Shown piece by piece: positions 9,360 to 19,562 of a stretch of DNA of 64,000 bases. How positions within the stretch are numbered: the stretch's first letter is position 1; each line of letters starts with the position of its first letter. The position numbers were made by a program, and so were the translations under genes. Location: assembly GCA_023957335.1 (NCBI GenBank), contig JAMLHC010000001.1, positions 454,017-518,016 of the forward strand. The letters are read 5' to 3'. The DNA comes from Bacteroidota bacterium. Lineage in GTDB: Bacteria; Bacteroidota; Bacteroidia; NS11-12g; UBA955. A model generated the notes under the pieces. The model was not told the DNA's origin and made no database searches. It worked only from the letters and a program-made list of their open reading frames with translations.

Positions 9360-11477
9360 ATGGCTATCATTAATAAGTTGAGAAAATCGGGCTGGGTGTT
9401 CGTAGTAATATTAGCAGCTTTGGCATTATTCGTATTGAGTGATTTTATTAGTTCCTTTCAACGCGGAAGTGGCGGAGTTCAAGACCCTGTTGTAGGTGAA
9501 ATAAATGGTGTTGAAATACATTATTCAGAATATGAACAGGACCTCAAACTCAGAGAGCAAAACTTGTCGCAAAACAAGCAAGGACAAGGGCTCACAGACG
9601 AGGACAGAGATCAGGCTGCCACCAGTGCATGGGACGATATGTTCAGAAAATATGTTGTTAATACAGAATACGAAAAGCTTGGAATAGAAGCAAGCATTGA
9701 AGAATTGAAAGAACAACTGTTTGGAGATAATCCCAACCAATACATTAGACAATATTTCACCAATGAGAAGGGTGAATTTTCATCTGCCAATGTTAGAAAT
9801 TGGTATAATCAGGTCTATAAAACAAATCCTGAGGCACAATTATTCTTTAATAGTTTGAAAGATGCGGTTGTATCTGCCATTCAAGGTGATAAATACAGCG
9901 ATATGATCATGAAAGGAATTAATGTAACCAACTTTGATGCGCTGCAAGATTTTATGCAACAATCTAAAACCACTTCAGGAAGTGTCTTAGGTTTACAATT
10001 AACAAGCGTTACAGACGATCAGATTTCCTACAACGAGGACGACCTGCGTTCTTATTACAATAAAAATAAAGATAAGTATAAACAGACAGAGAGCCGAGAC
10101 TTAGAATATGTTTCATGGTCTATTGCGCCTTCTTCATTTGATTCAGCCGATGTTAAAGATGAAATTACAAATCTTAAGACTGGTTTTGCAGAAAGTGATG
10201 ACGACTCCGCATTTGCCGCTGCCAACTCCGACAAAGAAGTGAACGGAAACTACAAAGAATTAGGCCATTTTATTAATGCATTGGATAAAGAAATTGTTAA
10301 TGCAAAAGTGGGCGATGTTTTAGGACCTTTTGTTACCGACAATGCCTATTTGATTGCTAAAGTGAGTGATAGAAAAGAGGGAACAAGAACAAAATATCTA
10401 TATAGCTCTATTACTATTTCTCGCAATTGGGCTACAAGAGAAGATTCTTTAAAAACTGTTGCCGAAGCCAAAGCATTTTTGGAATTCATGAAAGTAACAC
10501 CCTACCCTGAAGTTATAAAAGCTGCCAAAGAAAAAGGCTTTTTAGTGCAAGGAGACAAAGACGGATATATTCCTTGGAATTATGCCGAAACAATAGATCC
10601 CGCCATCATTGAGGATATAAAAAAAGGGAAGAAAGGTGATTATTTCATCAGAGGCAGTGTGAATGGTATTCTACTTGTCAAAATCGATGACAATCCAAAT
10701 AGTGACAACCTTCTGGTATATGAAATTTTCAAAGAATTTGAACCCTCAATGAATACTATTAATGACGTTTATGCCAAAGCTAACACATTTCGTTCAAAAG
10801 TAGGTGACGGAGGGAAAGATGCATTTAACAATGCAATCGAAGAATCCGGCTATGCTAAACGTATTGCCAAAGATGTCCTGCCTTCGGGTGGAACCATACC
10901 TGGTATTGACAATCCTAAAGATATTATAAAATGGGCTTTTGACGATGACAGAAAAGTCAATGATGTTTCCGAAATATTTTCGATTGACAATCGTCAGATA
11001 GTTGTAAATATTGCTAAAATAACAAAGAAAGGCATTGGTTCCTTTGATGAAGTGAAAGAAAAAGTGATTGAAGATGTTATCAAAGAAAAGAAATATGAAT
11101 TCTTAGAAGCCAAACTTGCAAAAGCAAAAGAAGGCAAATCCAACATGGTTCAAACTGCTATCGAAGTAGCCACTGTTGCACATGATTTTTCTAATCTAAC
11201 CTTTAAGACCAACTCTTTTGATGCAGGCAGAGACGAATTCAAGGTACAAGGAGTTGCCTTGGGACTAAAACTCAACACAATCAGCAAACCTATCAGAGGT
11301 GAAAATGGTTGTTTTTTGGTATCAATAACAGAAGAGTCTAACCCTGAAATTCCTGAAGATTTAGCCAATAGAAAAGGAATGGTTTATTCTTCAACAACTC
11401 AAGTACTTGAATCCAAAATAGTAAATTCCTTAAAGGCACTGGCGAACATCCAAGACCAAAGATATAAGTTCTTTTAA
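9360..11477 (+). CDS. Membrane-anchored peptidylprolyl isomerase, PpiD/SurA-like
   Basis: Envelope folding factor of 705 aa. The N-terminus (MAIINKLRKSGWVFVVILAALALFVLSDF) is a short cytoplasmic tail and one transmembrane anchor, as in PpiD. A SurA-N-like chaperone region follows (VGEINGVEIHYSEYEQ and the helical stretch to about residue 230). A parvulin-like segment lies near residues 235-345 (YKELGHFINALDKEIVNAKVGDVLGPF), and a second possible rotamase-like part near 540-580. The most likely role is folding of proteins crossing to the outer membrane, relevant here because the neighbourhood encodes many beta-barrel and T9SS proteins. The next gene starts 20 bp downstream in the same direction. 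Confidence 0.87.
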   Translation: MAIINKLRKSGWVFVVILAALALFVLSDFISSFQRGSGGVQDPVVGEINGVEIHYSEYEQDLKLREQNLSQNKQGQGLTDEDRDQAATSAWDDMFRKYVVNTEYEKLGIEASIEELKEQLFGDNPNQYIRQYFTNEKGEFSSANVRNWYNQVYKTNPEAQLFFNSLKDAVVSAIQGDKYSDMIMKGINVTNFDALQDFMQQSKTTSGSVLGLQLTSVTDDQISYNEDDLRSYYNKNKDKYKQTESRDLEYVSWSIAPSSFDSADVKDEITNLKTGFAESDDDSAFAAANSDKEVNGNYKELGHFINALDKEIVNAKVGDVLGPFVTDNAYLIAKVSDRKEGTRTKYLYSSITISRNWATREDSLKTVAEAKAFLEFMKVTPYPEVIKAAKEKGFLVQGDKDGYIPWNYAETIDPAIIEDIKKGKKGDYFIRGSVNGILLVKIDDNPNSDNLLVYEIFKEFEPSMNTINDVYAKANTFRSKVGDGGKDAFNNAIEESGYAKRIAKDVLPSGGTIPGIDNPKDIIKWAFDDDRKVNDVSEIFSIDNRQIVVNIAKITKKGIGSFDEVKEKVIEDVIKEKKYEFLEAKLAKAKEGKSNMVQTAIEVATVAHDFSNLTFKTNSFDAGRDEFKVQGVALGLKLNTISKPIRGENGCFLVSITEESNPEIPEDLANRKGMVYSSTTQVLESKIVNSLKALANIQDQRYKFF

Positions 11478-11497
11478 GTATAACACAATCCATTGCA

Positions 11498-12106
11498 TTG
11501 AAAATATTTTGTGTAGGACGTAACTATGCATTACATGCAAATGAATTAGGAAACACAATCCCTGAATCTCCTGTTATTTTTTTGAAACCGGAGACCGCCT
11601 TGTTGCGCAAAGGACAGCCATTTTATATTCCAGCATTCTCCAATGACATTCATTACGAAGCAGAGATAGTCGTGAGGATATGTAGATTAGGCAAGGGGAT
11701 AAATGTAAAATTTGCTCAAAGGTATTATAAGCAAATAACCATAGGAATTGACTTTACTGCACGTGATATTCAACAAAAACTAAAAGAAAAGGGGCTGCCA
11801 TGGGAGATATCAAAGGGCTTTGACAATTCTGCCGGGCTTGGTGATTGGATAGACTTAACCGATTTCAATATTCGAAATGTCGATTTTAGTCTAAACATAA
11901 ATGACACAAGAGTTCAAACAGGAAATACCGCAGACATGATTTTTTGTGTAGATGAAATCATTGCATATATTTCTCAATTCTACACACTTAAGATAGGCGA
12001 TATTATATATACGGGAACTCCTGCAGGCGTAGATAAAATCAAAAAAGGCGACCGCCTGACAGGATATATTTCAGATAAAAAACTGCTTGATATCGTCATA
12101 AAATAG
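11498..12106 (+). CDS. Fumarylacetoacetate hydrolase family protein
   Basis: Cytoplasmic metal-dependent enzyme of the FAH fold, 202 aa, the size of the short bacterial members that act on acylpyruvates or oxaloacetate. Sequence evidence: KIFCVGRNYALHANELG at the N-terminus, FLKPETALL, the metal-ligand segment HYEAEIVVRI, GIDFTARDIQ, the SKGFDNSAGLGDW block and IYTGTPAGVDKIKKGD near the C-terminus. The start is a TTG at 11498: no in-frame ATG or GTG fits, and the family begins with this exact segment. It may be co-transcribed with the PpiD-like gene 20 bp upstream. The substrate cannot be told from sequence. Confidence 0.88.
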   Translation: MKIFCVGRNYALHANELGNTIPESPVIFLKPETALLRKGQPFYIPAFSNDIHYEAEIVVRICRLGKGINVKFAQRYYKQITIGIDFTARDIQQKLKEKGLPWEISKGFDNSAGLGDWIDLTDFNIRNVDFSLNINDTRVQTGNTADMIFCVDEIIAYISQFYTLKIGDIIYTGTPAGVDKIKKGDRLTGYISDKKLLDIVIK

Positions 12107-12178
12107 ATTCACATAAAAATCTATTTTTTTATTTGTTACAAAATCACTTAATTTGTCCGTGTATAGAACGAATACAAC

Positions 12179-12715
12179 ATGATACTAAGTGACGGGGAAA
12201 TTTTAGCCGAAATTGAAAGAGGGAACATACTTATTGAGCCATTTAAAAGTGAGTGTTTAGGAAGCAACAGCTATGATGTTCATTTAGGAAAGCATCTCGC
12301 AACCTACAAAGACACAATCATTGATGCCCGTATGCACAACGAAATCCAACACTTCGATATTCCAGAAGAAGGATTTGTGTTACAACCCAATACATTATAT
12401 CTCGGAGTAATTGATGAATATACCGAAACACACAAACACGTCCCCTTCTTAGAAGGGAAATCAAGTACCGGAAGATTAGGCATTAATATACATGCGACTG
12501 CCGGCAAAGGAGATGTTGGATTCTGTAACAAATGGACATTAGAAATCACTACTGCTATTCCTGTCAGGGTTTACGCAGGCATGCCTATTGGACAATTAAT
12601 CTATTTCGCAGTTCAAGGAGACATTATCAATCCTTATCACAGCAAAAAAGGAGCTAAATACAATGAAAAGAGCATCCGCCCCGTTGAAAGTATGATGTGG
12701 AAAAACAAATGGTAA
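12179..12715 (+). CDS. dcd: dCTP deaminase
   Basis: Converts dCTP to dUTP, feeding thymidylate synthesis. The 178-aa product is slightly shorter than the E. coli enzyme but contains the family blocks: SDGEILAEIERG, ECLGSNSYDVHLG, the nucleotide-binding segment EGKSSTGRLGI, and HATAGKGDVGFCNKWTLEI, whose final glutamate is the catalytic residue in this family. PIGQLIYF closes the trimer core. It lies about 70 bp after the FAH-family gene on the same strand. Confidence 0.95.
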   Translation: MILSDGEILAEIERGNILIEPFKSECLGSNSYDVHLGKHLATYKDTIIDARMHNEIQHFDIPEEGFVLQPNTLYLGVIDEYTETHKHVPFLEGKSSTGRLGINIHATAGKGDVGFCNKWTLEITTAIPVRVYAGMPIGQLIYFAVQGDIINPYHSKKGAKYNEKSIRPVESMMWKNKW

Positions 12716-12818
12716 TTGCATAAAACAATAATCGAAAATTATTCACGTAAAAAAAAATACAATGCGAGGCAACATTTCATATAAAAACTGTGTCTATTAA
12801 ACATTCAATTCAATCGCT

Positions 12819-15800
12819 ATGAGCAAAATCTTTACTAATTACAACCCACTTAGATTATTCCAATCATTGAGTATCATCATTGCGATACTCGTTATTATTG
12901 CATTCCCAACTAAGGATGCAAAAGCTTCACACGTTATGGGATCGGATATAACATGGAAATGTATAGGTCCATTAAAATTTGAAGTTACTCTTGCTTTCTA
13001 CAGAGATTGCCGGGGTATTCCTTTTGCGGGCAGTAAAACAATACAATTCAGTTGTACAAGAGGGAGTGCAAGCACTTCTTATAGCATTACACTGCCTAAT
13101 GTATCAATGAGGGACATTACGCCAAGTTGTGCAGATGTAAAGAATCCTTGTAACCCGCCCAACACAACAAGTGGCGATGGTACTGAAGAACACTTGTACA
13201 CCGGTGTTATTGATTTTAGCACCGGCAATTTGGCAAAAATGATTAGTGAAGGTTGTTGCAGATTTAAAATGTCCTTTGGTGAATGTTGCCGCAATGGATA
13301 TATTACTACAATTATTCCCGGAGACTATACAACTGACGCTGAAATTGATATTTGCAATATTAAAAACTCTTGGAAAAAAGATTGCGATGATAGCCCGGAT
13401 TTAAGGAACCCTCCTATTGGATATTTGTGTTGCAATCAAGAATTCTATTTCAACAATGGTGTTGTTGACGTTGACGGGGATTCTTTGTCTTTTTCATTAG
13501 TTATGTCTCAAGCAAGTTCTGGGACTAGTGTATCATACAAAAGCCCCTTTACTCCTACTTGGCCTATGACCGGTTATTGCAGAAAAACTACTCCTTGTAG
13601 TTGCAGACCCGGAAGCAAAACCAGAACAACAGAAGGTATTTGTTTCGACCCTGAGACAGGCGACCTTTCTTTTAACCCTGTAGATTGTGACGAATGCGGA
13701 ATTCTCTGTATTAAAATTGATCAATTTAGAATGGATGCAAACGCTGACAAGTGGCTCTATATCGGTTACACAAAGAGAGATTTACAACTTCGTGTTGTAA
13801 CTTGTGGAAACAATAATCCGCCTATGCTCAAAGATATTACAAACCCCACAGTTTGTGAAGGAGATAAAATCTGTATGACCATAACAGCCGAGGATGAAGA
13901 ATTCTCCGGAAGTAGTGGTTCTCAGCCATGGAAGGATACCATTGATTTGTCGTGGAACAATGGCTTGCCCGGTGCTACTTTTAAAGTTGGAGTTCCTTAT
14001 TTTACATTCCAAAATGGTGTTACCACAGCTGTTCGCGATGTTGAAATTTGTTGGCAAACAAAAGTCGGGGATGGAAGGGAGGCACCGTACTTATTTACTG
14101 TTACAGCACGTGACAAGGCGTGCCCACGAAATGCACTGAGTTCCCGAGGTTACTCGGTCAAGGTCAAAAGGCGTGCTTATGCTGAGAGAAAATTAACGGA
14201 AGGTGATTGCGGAAAATGGCAATTAGAAAGTGTTCCCGAAGACACATTCTGGTACAAAGGCGTTTATCAACACCAATGGGAAATTAGAGACTCTACTAAC
14301 TCCGGTGTGCCTATTTTCCGTTCGCTCAAACAGAAAGACAGTTTACAATTTGTACAAGGCGGAAAATACATTATTACATACACCATTAATAACCCGCCTT
14401 TGAATTGCCCATCCGAATATTCAGACACGATTATCGTACCTGAACTATTACGGGCTATTGTACCCGCTGACACCTTTGTTTGTGAAGGCGATACAGTTCA
14501 GATTCCTTTGAAAATAATGTATGGAACAGGTCCCTTTAAAGTGCAATGGGACAATCCGCTCAAAACTAAAAACCCTAAAGACAGTCTGATGTTCTTGCGG
14601 GTGGGCACGAATACGGACAGAAATGTTTCTGCCAATGTTACGGATGCAAAGGGTTGCTTATCTTCTGATACTACTTTTATTCTTGCCGTACCTAACCCAC
14701 GACCTGACTTGGGTCCTGACCAACGGATATGCAGTTACGATACATTGTTTTTAAGCTCTAACTATAAAGATGACGGAAACTATAAATTCTATTGGAGCAG
14801 GTCGCAGATTAATGGGGATTCGCTGCATGATATTTGGCTGAATACGCCCGGAAAAATCGTGCATAATGTGATTGACACCTTGGGATGTTGGGGCACTGAC
14901 ACTATGGAGCTTTTTGTCAATGAAAAAGTCATTGCTGATGCCGGTGGCGATAAGTTTATCTGTATCAGAAGCAATTATCCTATCAACAACGACACACTCA
15001 AGTTTGTTGCCGGAAGAACACCTACTAAATATCCCGGTAGTTTCCGCTGGAGCAAACTCTCCGATTTAGGAAATGCTACCATATCATCCGACAGCGTCTT
15101 TTCGCAATCTTATCCAAGTGTGGATAGTATCTTCTACGAACTGTATGTTACTGTTACTCAATCCGATGTAACTTGTGTCAATGCTGATACAATTAATATC
15201 AGAATATTGCCACTGCCTATCATTACCTTTAAACCTATGGACCCCAAATGTTTTGATTATGGCAGAATTAATCTAAAAAGCCCTGCAGGTCCTGATGCCA
15301 AACCGGATTGGGTGAAATTCTCACATAAAAAACCGGGAATTGTAAACAGTGGTCTCTTCTTTGAAACAGACAGCTTCCCTGACGGTACAAAACCTTTTGA
15401 ATGGGTAAGAGCGGACGGACAAGATGTCTTCGGCTGCTATAATATCGACTCATTCAAGGTGGTAATTAACCCCAACCCTAAGATTGCTCTCGACAGCGGA
15501 ATGTTCTGTCAGAATGCTGACTTTGGTGATTGGGTACCCTCTGCGCCCAAAGGAAGTTTGGTTTCTATTATTCCTTTGATGAGAGAAAACGGGGTCATTA
15601 AACAATTATCCTCAGGAGCTAAGCCCGTTTGGAGAATACTGGATGCTCCCCCTCTGATTTCCCCTGCAAATTATGACAACCTGCTCGTGCCTTTCGGGTC
15701 AAATCCGGACAACAGAGCTTTGGATGCAGGTCCTGTTGGAAATAAAAACAAACTCGGATGGTATAAAGTAGAGTTATGTGCTACAAACATGCTCACAAAC

Positions 15801-17438
15801 TGCCAATCTTGTGACACCACTTTTATCGAAATCGTGGAATTACCTCATATCGAGTTTACTACTATTCCTAATCAGTGCGTTAACTTTGACACACTTAACC
15901 TGAACAACTATGTAAACCTGAAAAACGGACGATGGTTTACAAAATCAGGACCGCCTAACTATCAGCAATGGGTCGCTGACTCCTCTAAGTTCTTGCCTTT
16001 TAAAGGTCCCGGCTTCTTTGACCTCAAATTCGTTCACACTGCAAGCGGTTGTTATGTGGCTGACAGCACTACCATCAACGTAAGCTCATTGCCTGTGGTA
16101 AGATTGGATACATTCAGTTTAATTTGTAATACTGCCGGTAATAGACCGCTCAAGAGCATCATCCCGGCTAACCCCGGTGCTGATGGCAAGTGGTTTGGGT
16201 TTGGCGTGAAAAATTCCGGAAATGACTATTATTTTGACCCGGCTGAATCACCTGCTACAAAGCAGTATGAAGGTCCTTATGAACTCTCTTTCAAATATAC
16301 ACACCCTATTACCGGATGTGCTAATGCTGATACCTTTAAGGTTAGAGTGCAATCGCAACCGGAACTCAATATCTCAAATCCTAAACCATTCGAACAGTGC
16401 GAATTCATCCCGTTTGAGTTGAAGAGTGTCATGAAATTTGCCAACTCTATCACTTGGACACATGACGGGGATGGATCTTTCAATGATAACAAAGCGCTTG
16501 AACCTATTTATACGCACGGAACTACAGACACAACAACCGGGCAAGTATTTGTAAGGGTCGAAACCGATGCGGTTGGGGTGTGTCCACAGGTCAGAGACAG
16601 CATATTGCTCCTGATTAGACCTTACCCGCAGTTCGATTTCTCCGGTACGCCTCTGCAAGGTTGTCAACCGCTGACCGTGGATTTTCAATCTACACTGCTC
16701 AAACCTAAAGATGGCGATGTTACTTATTTCTGGGAACTGGATTCGCAAATCAGAACTTCTACAGACCCCAACCCTAGCGGAATTGTCTATAAGGATGCCG
16801 GTGATTATAATGTAAAATTAGTAGTGAAAAATAATAAAGCAGGCTGTGAATCTGATTCTATCAGATTGGATTATGTAAATGTATATCCTAATCCAAAGGC
16901 TGCTTTCAAAACCACTCCTTCTTATTTTACTACGGTCGCTATCCCTCGTTTCAGAATGAAAAACCTTAGTGCTATTGAGTTTGGCTCTATGAATTATGTC
17001 TGGGACTTCGGAGTGGGCAATAACGAGGATACTTCTACCAAAACAAATCCGGAATTCTTCTATCCACAAGATACTGCAAGCTATCTAATCAAACTATGGG
17101 TTACTTCCGACAAAGGCTGTAAGGATTCTACCGAGCAATGGGTGAAAATTGGACCGGACGTTACTGTATATATCCCCAACGCGTTCAGTCCCAATGGTTC
17201 AGGACCACACCTCAACAACAGATTCTTCGTTATTGCACAGGGTATTATCGCCTTTGACGTGAAACTCTTTAACAGATGGGGTGAAAAACTCTATGAATCT
17301 AACGACCTGAACGAAGGTTGGGATGGTAAGTTCAATGGCGTGGATTGCAAACAGGATGTCTATACTTACTTGGTCAAAGTAACAGGTTTTGACGGTAAAG
17401 ACTATGAATACAAAGGAACAGTTACACTGTTGAGATAA
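12819..17438 (+). CDS. Giant secreted PKD-domain protein with type B T9SS sorting domain
   Basis: A cell-surface or secreted protein of 1,539 aa. The N-terminus has a hydrophobic signal (LSIIIAILVIIAFP) followed by ASHVMGSDITWKC and FYRDCRG, a lead-in common in large Bacteroidota adhesin-like proteins. Multiple Ig/PKD-like modules follow, with recurrent C..D.....V.V patterns; the clearest PKD repeats lie near residues 1270-1360 (CQPLTVDFQS, YKDAGDYNVKLVV) and 1380-1450 (YVWDFGVG, FYPQDTASYLIKLWV). The C-terminal 90 residues are a gliding-motility type sorting domain (YIPNAFSPNG, KLFNRWGEKLYES, GWDGKFNG, DVYTYLVKV, YKGTVTLLR). Secretion through the SprA channel encoded in this same window is the likely route. 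No enzyme motif is visible; adhesion is a guess. It ends at a bidirectional terminator. Confidence 0.9.
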   Translation: MSKIFTNYNPLRLFQSLSIIIAILVIIAFPTKDAKASHVMGSDITWKCIGPLKFEVTLAFYRDCRGIPFAGSKTIQFSCTRGSASTSYSITLPNVSMRDITPSCADVKNPCNPPNTTSGDGTEEHLYTGVIDFSTGNLAKMISEGCCRFKMSFGECCRNGYITTIIPGDYTTDAEIDICNIKNSWKKDCDDSPDLRNPPIGYLCCNQEFYFNNGVVDVDGDSLSFSLVMSQASSGTSVSYKSPFTPTWPMTGYCRKTTPCSCRPGSKTRTTEGICFDPETGDLSFNPVDCDECGILCIKIDQFRMDANADKWLYIGYTKRDLQLRVVTCGNNNPPMLKDITNPTVCEGDKICMTITAEDEEFSGSSGSQPWKDTIDLSWNNGLPGATFKVGVPYFTFQNGVTTAVRDVEICWQTKVGDGREAPYLFTVTARDKACPRNALSSRGYSVKVKRRAYAERKLTEGDCGKWQLESVPEDTFWYKGVYQHQWEIRDSTNSGVPIFRSLKQKDSLQFVQGGKYIITYTINNPPLNCPSEYSDTIIVPELLRAIVPADTFVCEGDTVQIPLKIMYGTGPFKVQWDNPLKTKNPKDSLMFLRVGTNTDRNVSANVTDAKGCLSSDTTFILAVPNPRPDLGPDQRICSYDTLFLSSNYKDDGNYKFYWSRSQINGDSLHDIWLNTPGKIVHNVIDTLGCWGTDTMELFVNEKVIADAGGDKFICIRSNYPINNDTLKFVAGRTPTKYPGSFRWSKLSDLGNATISSDSVFSQSYPSVDSIFYELYVTVTQSDVTCVNADTINIRILPLPIITFKPMDPKCFDYGRINLKSPAGPDAKPDWVKFSHKKPGIVNSGLFFETDSFPDGTKPFEWVRADGQDVFGCYNIDSFKVVINPNPKIALDSGMFCQNADFGDWVPSAPKGSLVSIIPLMRENGVIKQLSSGAKPVWRILDAPPLISPANYDNLLVPFGSNPDNRALDAGPVGNKNKLGWYKVELCATNMLTNCQSCDTTFIEIVELPHIEFTTIPNQCVNFDTLNLNNYVNLKNGRWFTKSGPPNYQQWVADSSKFLPFKGPGFFDLKFVHTASGCYVADSTTINVSSLPVVRLDTFSLICNTAGNRPLKSIIPANPGADGKWFGFGVKNSGNDYYFDPAESPATKQYEGPYELSFKYTHPITGCANADTFKVRVQSQPELNISNPKPFEQCEFIPFELKSVMKFANSITWTHDGDGSFNDNKALEPIYTHGTTDTTTGQVFVRVETDAVGVCPQVRDSILLLIRPYPQFDFSGTPLQGCQPLTVDFQSTLLKPKDGDVTYFWELDSQIRTSTDPNPSGIVYKDAGDYNVKLVVKNNKAGCESDSIRLDYVNVYPNPKAAFKTTPSYFTTVAIPRFRMKNLSAIEFGSMNYVWDFGVGNNEDTSTKTNPEFFYPQDTASYLIKLWVTSDKGCKDSTEQWVKIGPDVTVYIPNAFSPNGSGPHLNNRFFVIAQGIIAFDVKLFNRWGEKLYESNDLNEGWDGKFNGVDCKQDVYTYLVKVTGFDGKDYEYKGTVTLLR

Positions 17439-17456
17439 TTTCACAAGCATTTCAAA

Positions 17457-17489
17457 AAGAGCCACTTAAACGAGTGGCTCTTTTTTTTA
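17457..17489. terminator. Bidirectional rho-independent terminator
   Basis: A perfect 10-bp stem (AAGAGCCACT / AGTGGCTCTT) with a 6-nt loop is followed by a T run on the plus strand and preceded by an A run that serves the minus strand. It sits between the stops of the convergent genes ending at 17438 and 17490. Confidence 0.9.
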
Positions 17490-19562
17490 TTAGAACTTCA
17501 CACTCAGTTGAATCTTTAAATCAGTCAATTTATTACCCTCTATCTTATCTACTCCACTTCCAATCGTATTAATATTAGAGTATATGGTTCTTGAGTATCT
17601 AATCCAAAGGTCAATGCCTTTATAGAGCCGTGACTTAATTAATAAATATACCATTGACCCTGAATGTTGATATGCAGGAATGGAGTAAGAATACATTACA
17701 TCGCTTTCAAAAGTATAAATTCTGGAATCGTAACTATCCGTATTGAACATTGAGTATCTACAACTTATACGCGTTTTGATTTTTGAAAATTGTTTTGTGA
17801 TATCAATATATGCAAGACTTCCATGCTCCGGTGCACCAATATTCAATTGCTTTTCAAACTGTACCCATTCTGCTCTTGCTTTTAGTGTTAATTCAGGAGA
17901 AAGAAAATATTGAGCATTGAATCGTACCTGACATTTTCGGGTATGTGCTAAAACATTCAAATTAGAACCAAAAACACTGGTATTTATTGACTTATGTCTA
18001 AGTTGAAATCGGGCATAAACAATGAATTTCTTCCTCTCTGAAAATTGTATTTCAGACATAAAATCCGAACCATCAGAGGGAGCATCCACTCTGTATTTCA
18101 ACCATTCATGAGCAAAAATATCATGATACAAATTGACCGTCCATTTATAGGAGGGTCGCCAAACAAAACCCATATAAGTACCTTTTTCATTAGAGATAGT
18201 AGAGGATTCCGTAAACGCGCTAGAATAAACAAAGGTGTAATCTTTTGCAATATCTCTATGTAAAAATGCAAAGTCAAGCTTTTTGCCCAAACTGAGTAAT
18301 CCCCCCTGCAAATAGGATATTCCTTGTAAGAATGCAGAAGATGAAACTTCACCAAAAAGCACCCAATTGCTTGCCAAATAAGAATAGTTCACACCTTGGT
18401 TAAAATTGCTTCCGCCACTAAATCGGAATTGGTTATATAATACGTTTTGAGGGACAAAAGGATAGTCATAAGCCACAAAGACTGAGGTATAGCCGACAGA
18501 TAGCCTTTGCAATTTCCAATTCAAATTACCTCCCAACATAGTTCTGCCGACAGAATTTTTTTTAGTGATTTCTGTTTGTGTTCTGTGCAATCCGGTAGAG
18601 GCAAACGAGGAAAAAATAAAACTCTCAGATGTATCTGAATCAGACAACGTACCATCCATTCTGTTGCGCGCAATAAAACTTGACAGTTCAACCGTACCAT
18701 AACCTATTGTTATCCCGCCACCTCTCAGAAAATCATTCTCATTGAGTGAACGATTAGGTCTAAATCCATTCTGATTGCATTTGATATTGGTTATCTGAGA
18801 AGACTTGCCAAAAAACAAACCAGAACCAAAAGTCAGCCCCTGTCCAAAAGTAGCTTGGAAGTCACCTAACACAATATTTCTTACAATTCCCCTATCATTC
18901 TTATAAGTAATATAAACAGAGTTAAAGTCAAAGCCTTGAGGGTTACTTCCGGTAAAAAAATCTTCGCCTGCATCCTTTTCACTTACAAATCCAAATCGTA
19001 TCTTCTGATTATATTCACCTTTATATCGCATAACTATCCTCTGTGGGCTCCCCGCAAAAGGTGTATTGGACGAATCATTAGATGCAAAATAACCTCCTGC
19101 CCTTTCCAATCGCTCAGCATAAAGTAAAACAAGTTCATGACGAAATGAGCGTTCTAATCTAGGTTTGCTATTGAAAAAAACATAAGGGTTATCGTTAACC
19201 ATCACATAAGGAATCATTTTGATAATTGTGGGTTCATCCAATTCTTCAATCACTTGCAGTTCATAAATTGATAACAAATCTCCAAATCTCATACGGTGAT
19301 TAAGAATAGCAAAGATTTGTGAAGACGATAGAAACGAAAAACGACTCAAATCTTCATAAGTGGCTTTGTTTAAGTTTAATTTTTTGTTTTGGAATTGTGT
19401 AGTCTGTTCATACAAATCCTGAAAATCAATTGCATTTTCCTCCTTGTTTACCCAAGTCTCTACATCACGTTCAAAATCATCTTCTGTCTGTGCAAATGAA
19501 ACTACAGGCAGTATGATAAGACAAAATAACAATGCATGATTATTTCTCCGTAGTTTTTCCAA
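17490..19562 (-). CDS. Outer-membrane beta-barrel protein with N-terminal helix-hairpin-helix domain
   Basis: Envelope protein of about 690 aa. Two in-frame TTG codons can start it (19580 and 19562); 19562 is chosen because it gives a compact signal peptide, EKLRRNNHALLFCLIILPVVSFAQ-like in character, with cleavage after FAQ. Residues about 60-125 contain a ComEA-like helix-hairpin-helix segment (LNLNKATYEDLSRF, ILNHRMRFGDLLSIYELQVI). The remaining 560 residues show alternating aromatic beta-strand patterns ending in phenylalanine (LKIQLSVKF), typical of an outer-membrane barrel. The start overlaps the end of the PorV-like gene by 23 bp, which implies translational coupling. The combination of a DNA-binding-type HHH fold with a barrel is known in Bacteroidota, but its role is not established to my knowledge. 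Confidence 0.82.
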   Translation of the reverse strand: MEKLRRNNHALLFCLIILPVVSFAQTEDDFERDVETWVNKEENAIDFQDLYEQTTQFQNKKLNLNKATYEDLSRFSFLSSSQIFAILNHRMRFGDLLSIYELQVIEELDEPTIIKMIPYVMVNDNPYVFFNSKPRLERSFRHELVLLYAERLERAGGYFASNDSSNTPFAGSPQRIVMRYKGEYNQKIRFGFVSEKDAGEDFFTGSNPQGFDFNSVYITYKNDRGIVRNIVLGDFQATFGQGLTFGSGLFFGKSSQITNIKCNQNGFRPNRSLNENDFLRGGGITIGYGTVELSSFIARNRMDGTLSDSDTSESFIFSSFASTGLHRTQTEITKKNSVGRTMLGGNLNWKLQRLSVGYTSVFVAYDYPFVPQNVLYNQFRFSGGSNFNQGVNYSYLASNWVLFGEVSSSAFLQGISYLQGGLLSLGKKLDFAFLHRDIAKDYTFVYSSAFTESSTISNEKGTYMGFVWRPSYKWTVNLYHDIFAHEWLKYRVDAPSDGSDFMSEIQFSERKKFIVYARFQLRHKSINTSVFGSNLNVLAHTRKCQVRFNAQYFLSPELTLKARAEWVQFEKQLNIGAPEHGSLAYIDITKQFSKIKTRISCRYSMFNTDSYDSRIYTFESDVMYSYSIPAYQHSGSMVYLLIKSRLYKGIDLWIRYSRTIYSNINTIGSGVDKIEGNKLTDLKIQLSVKF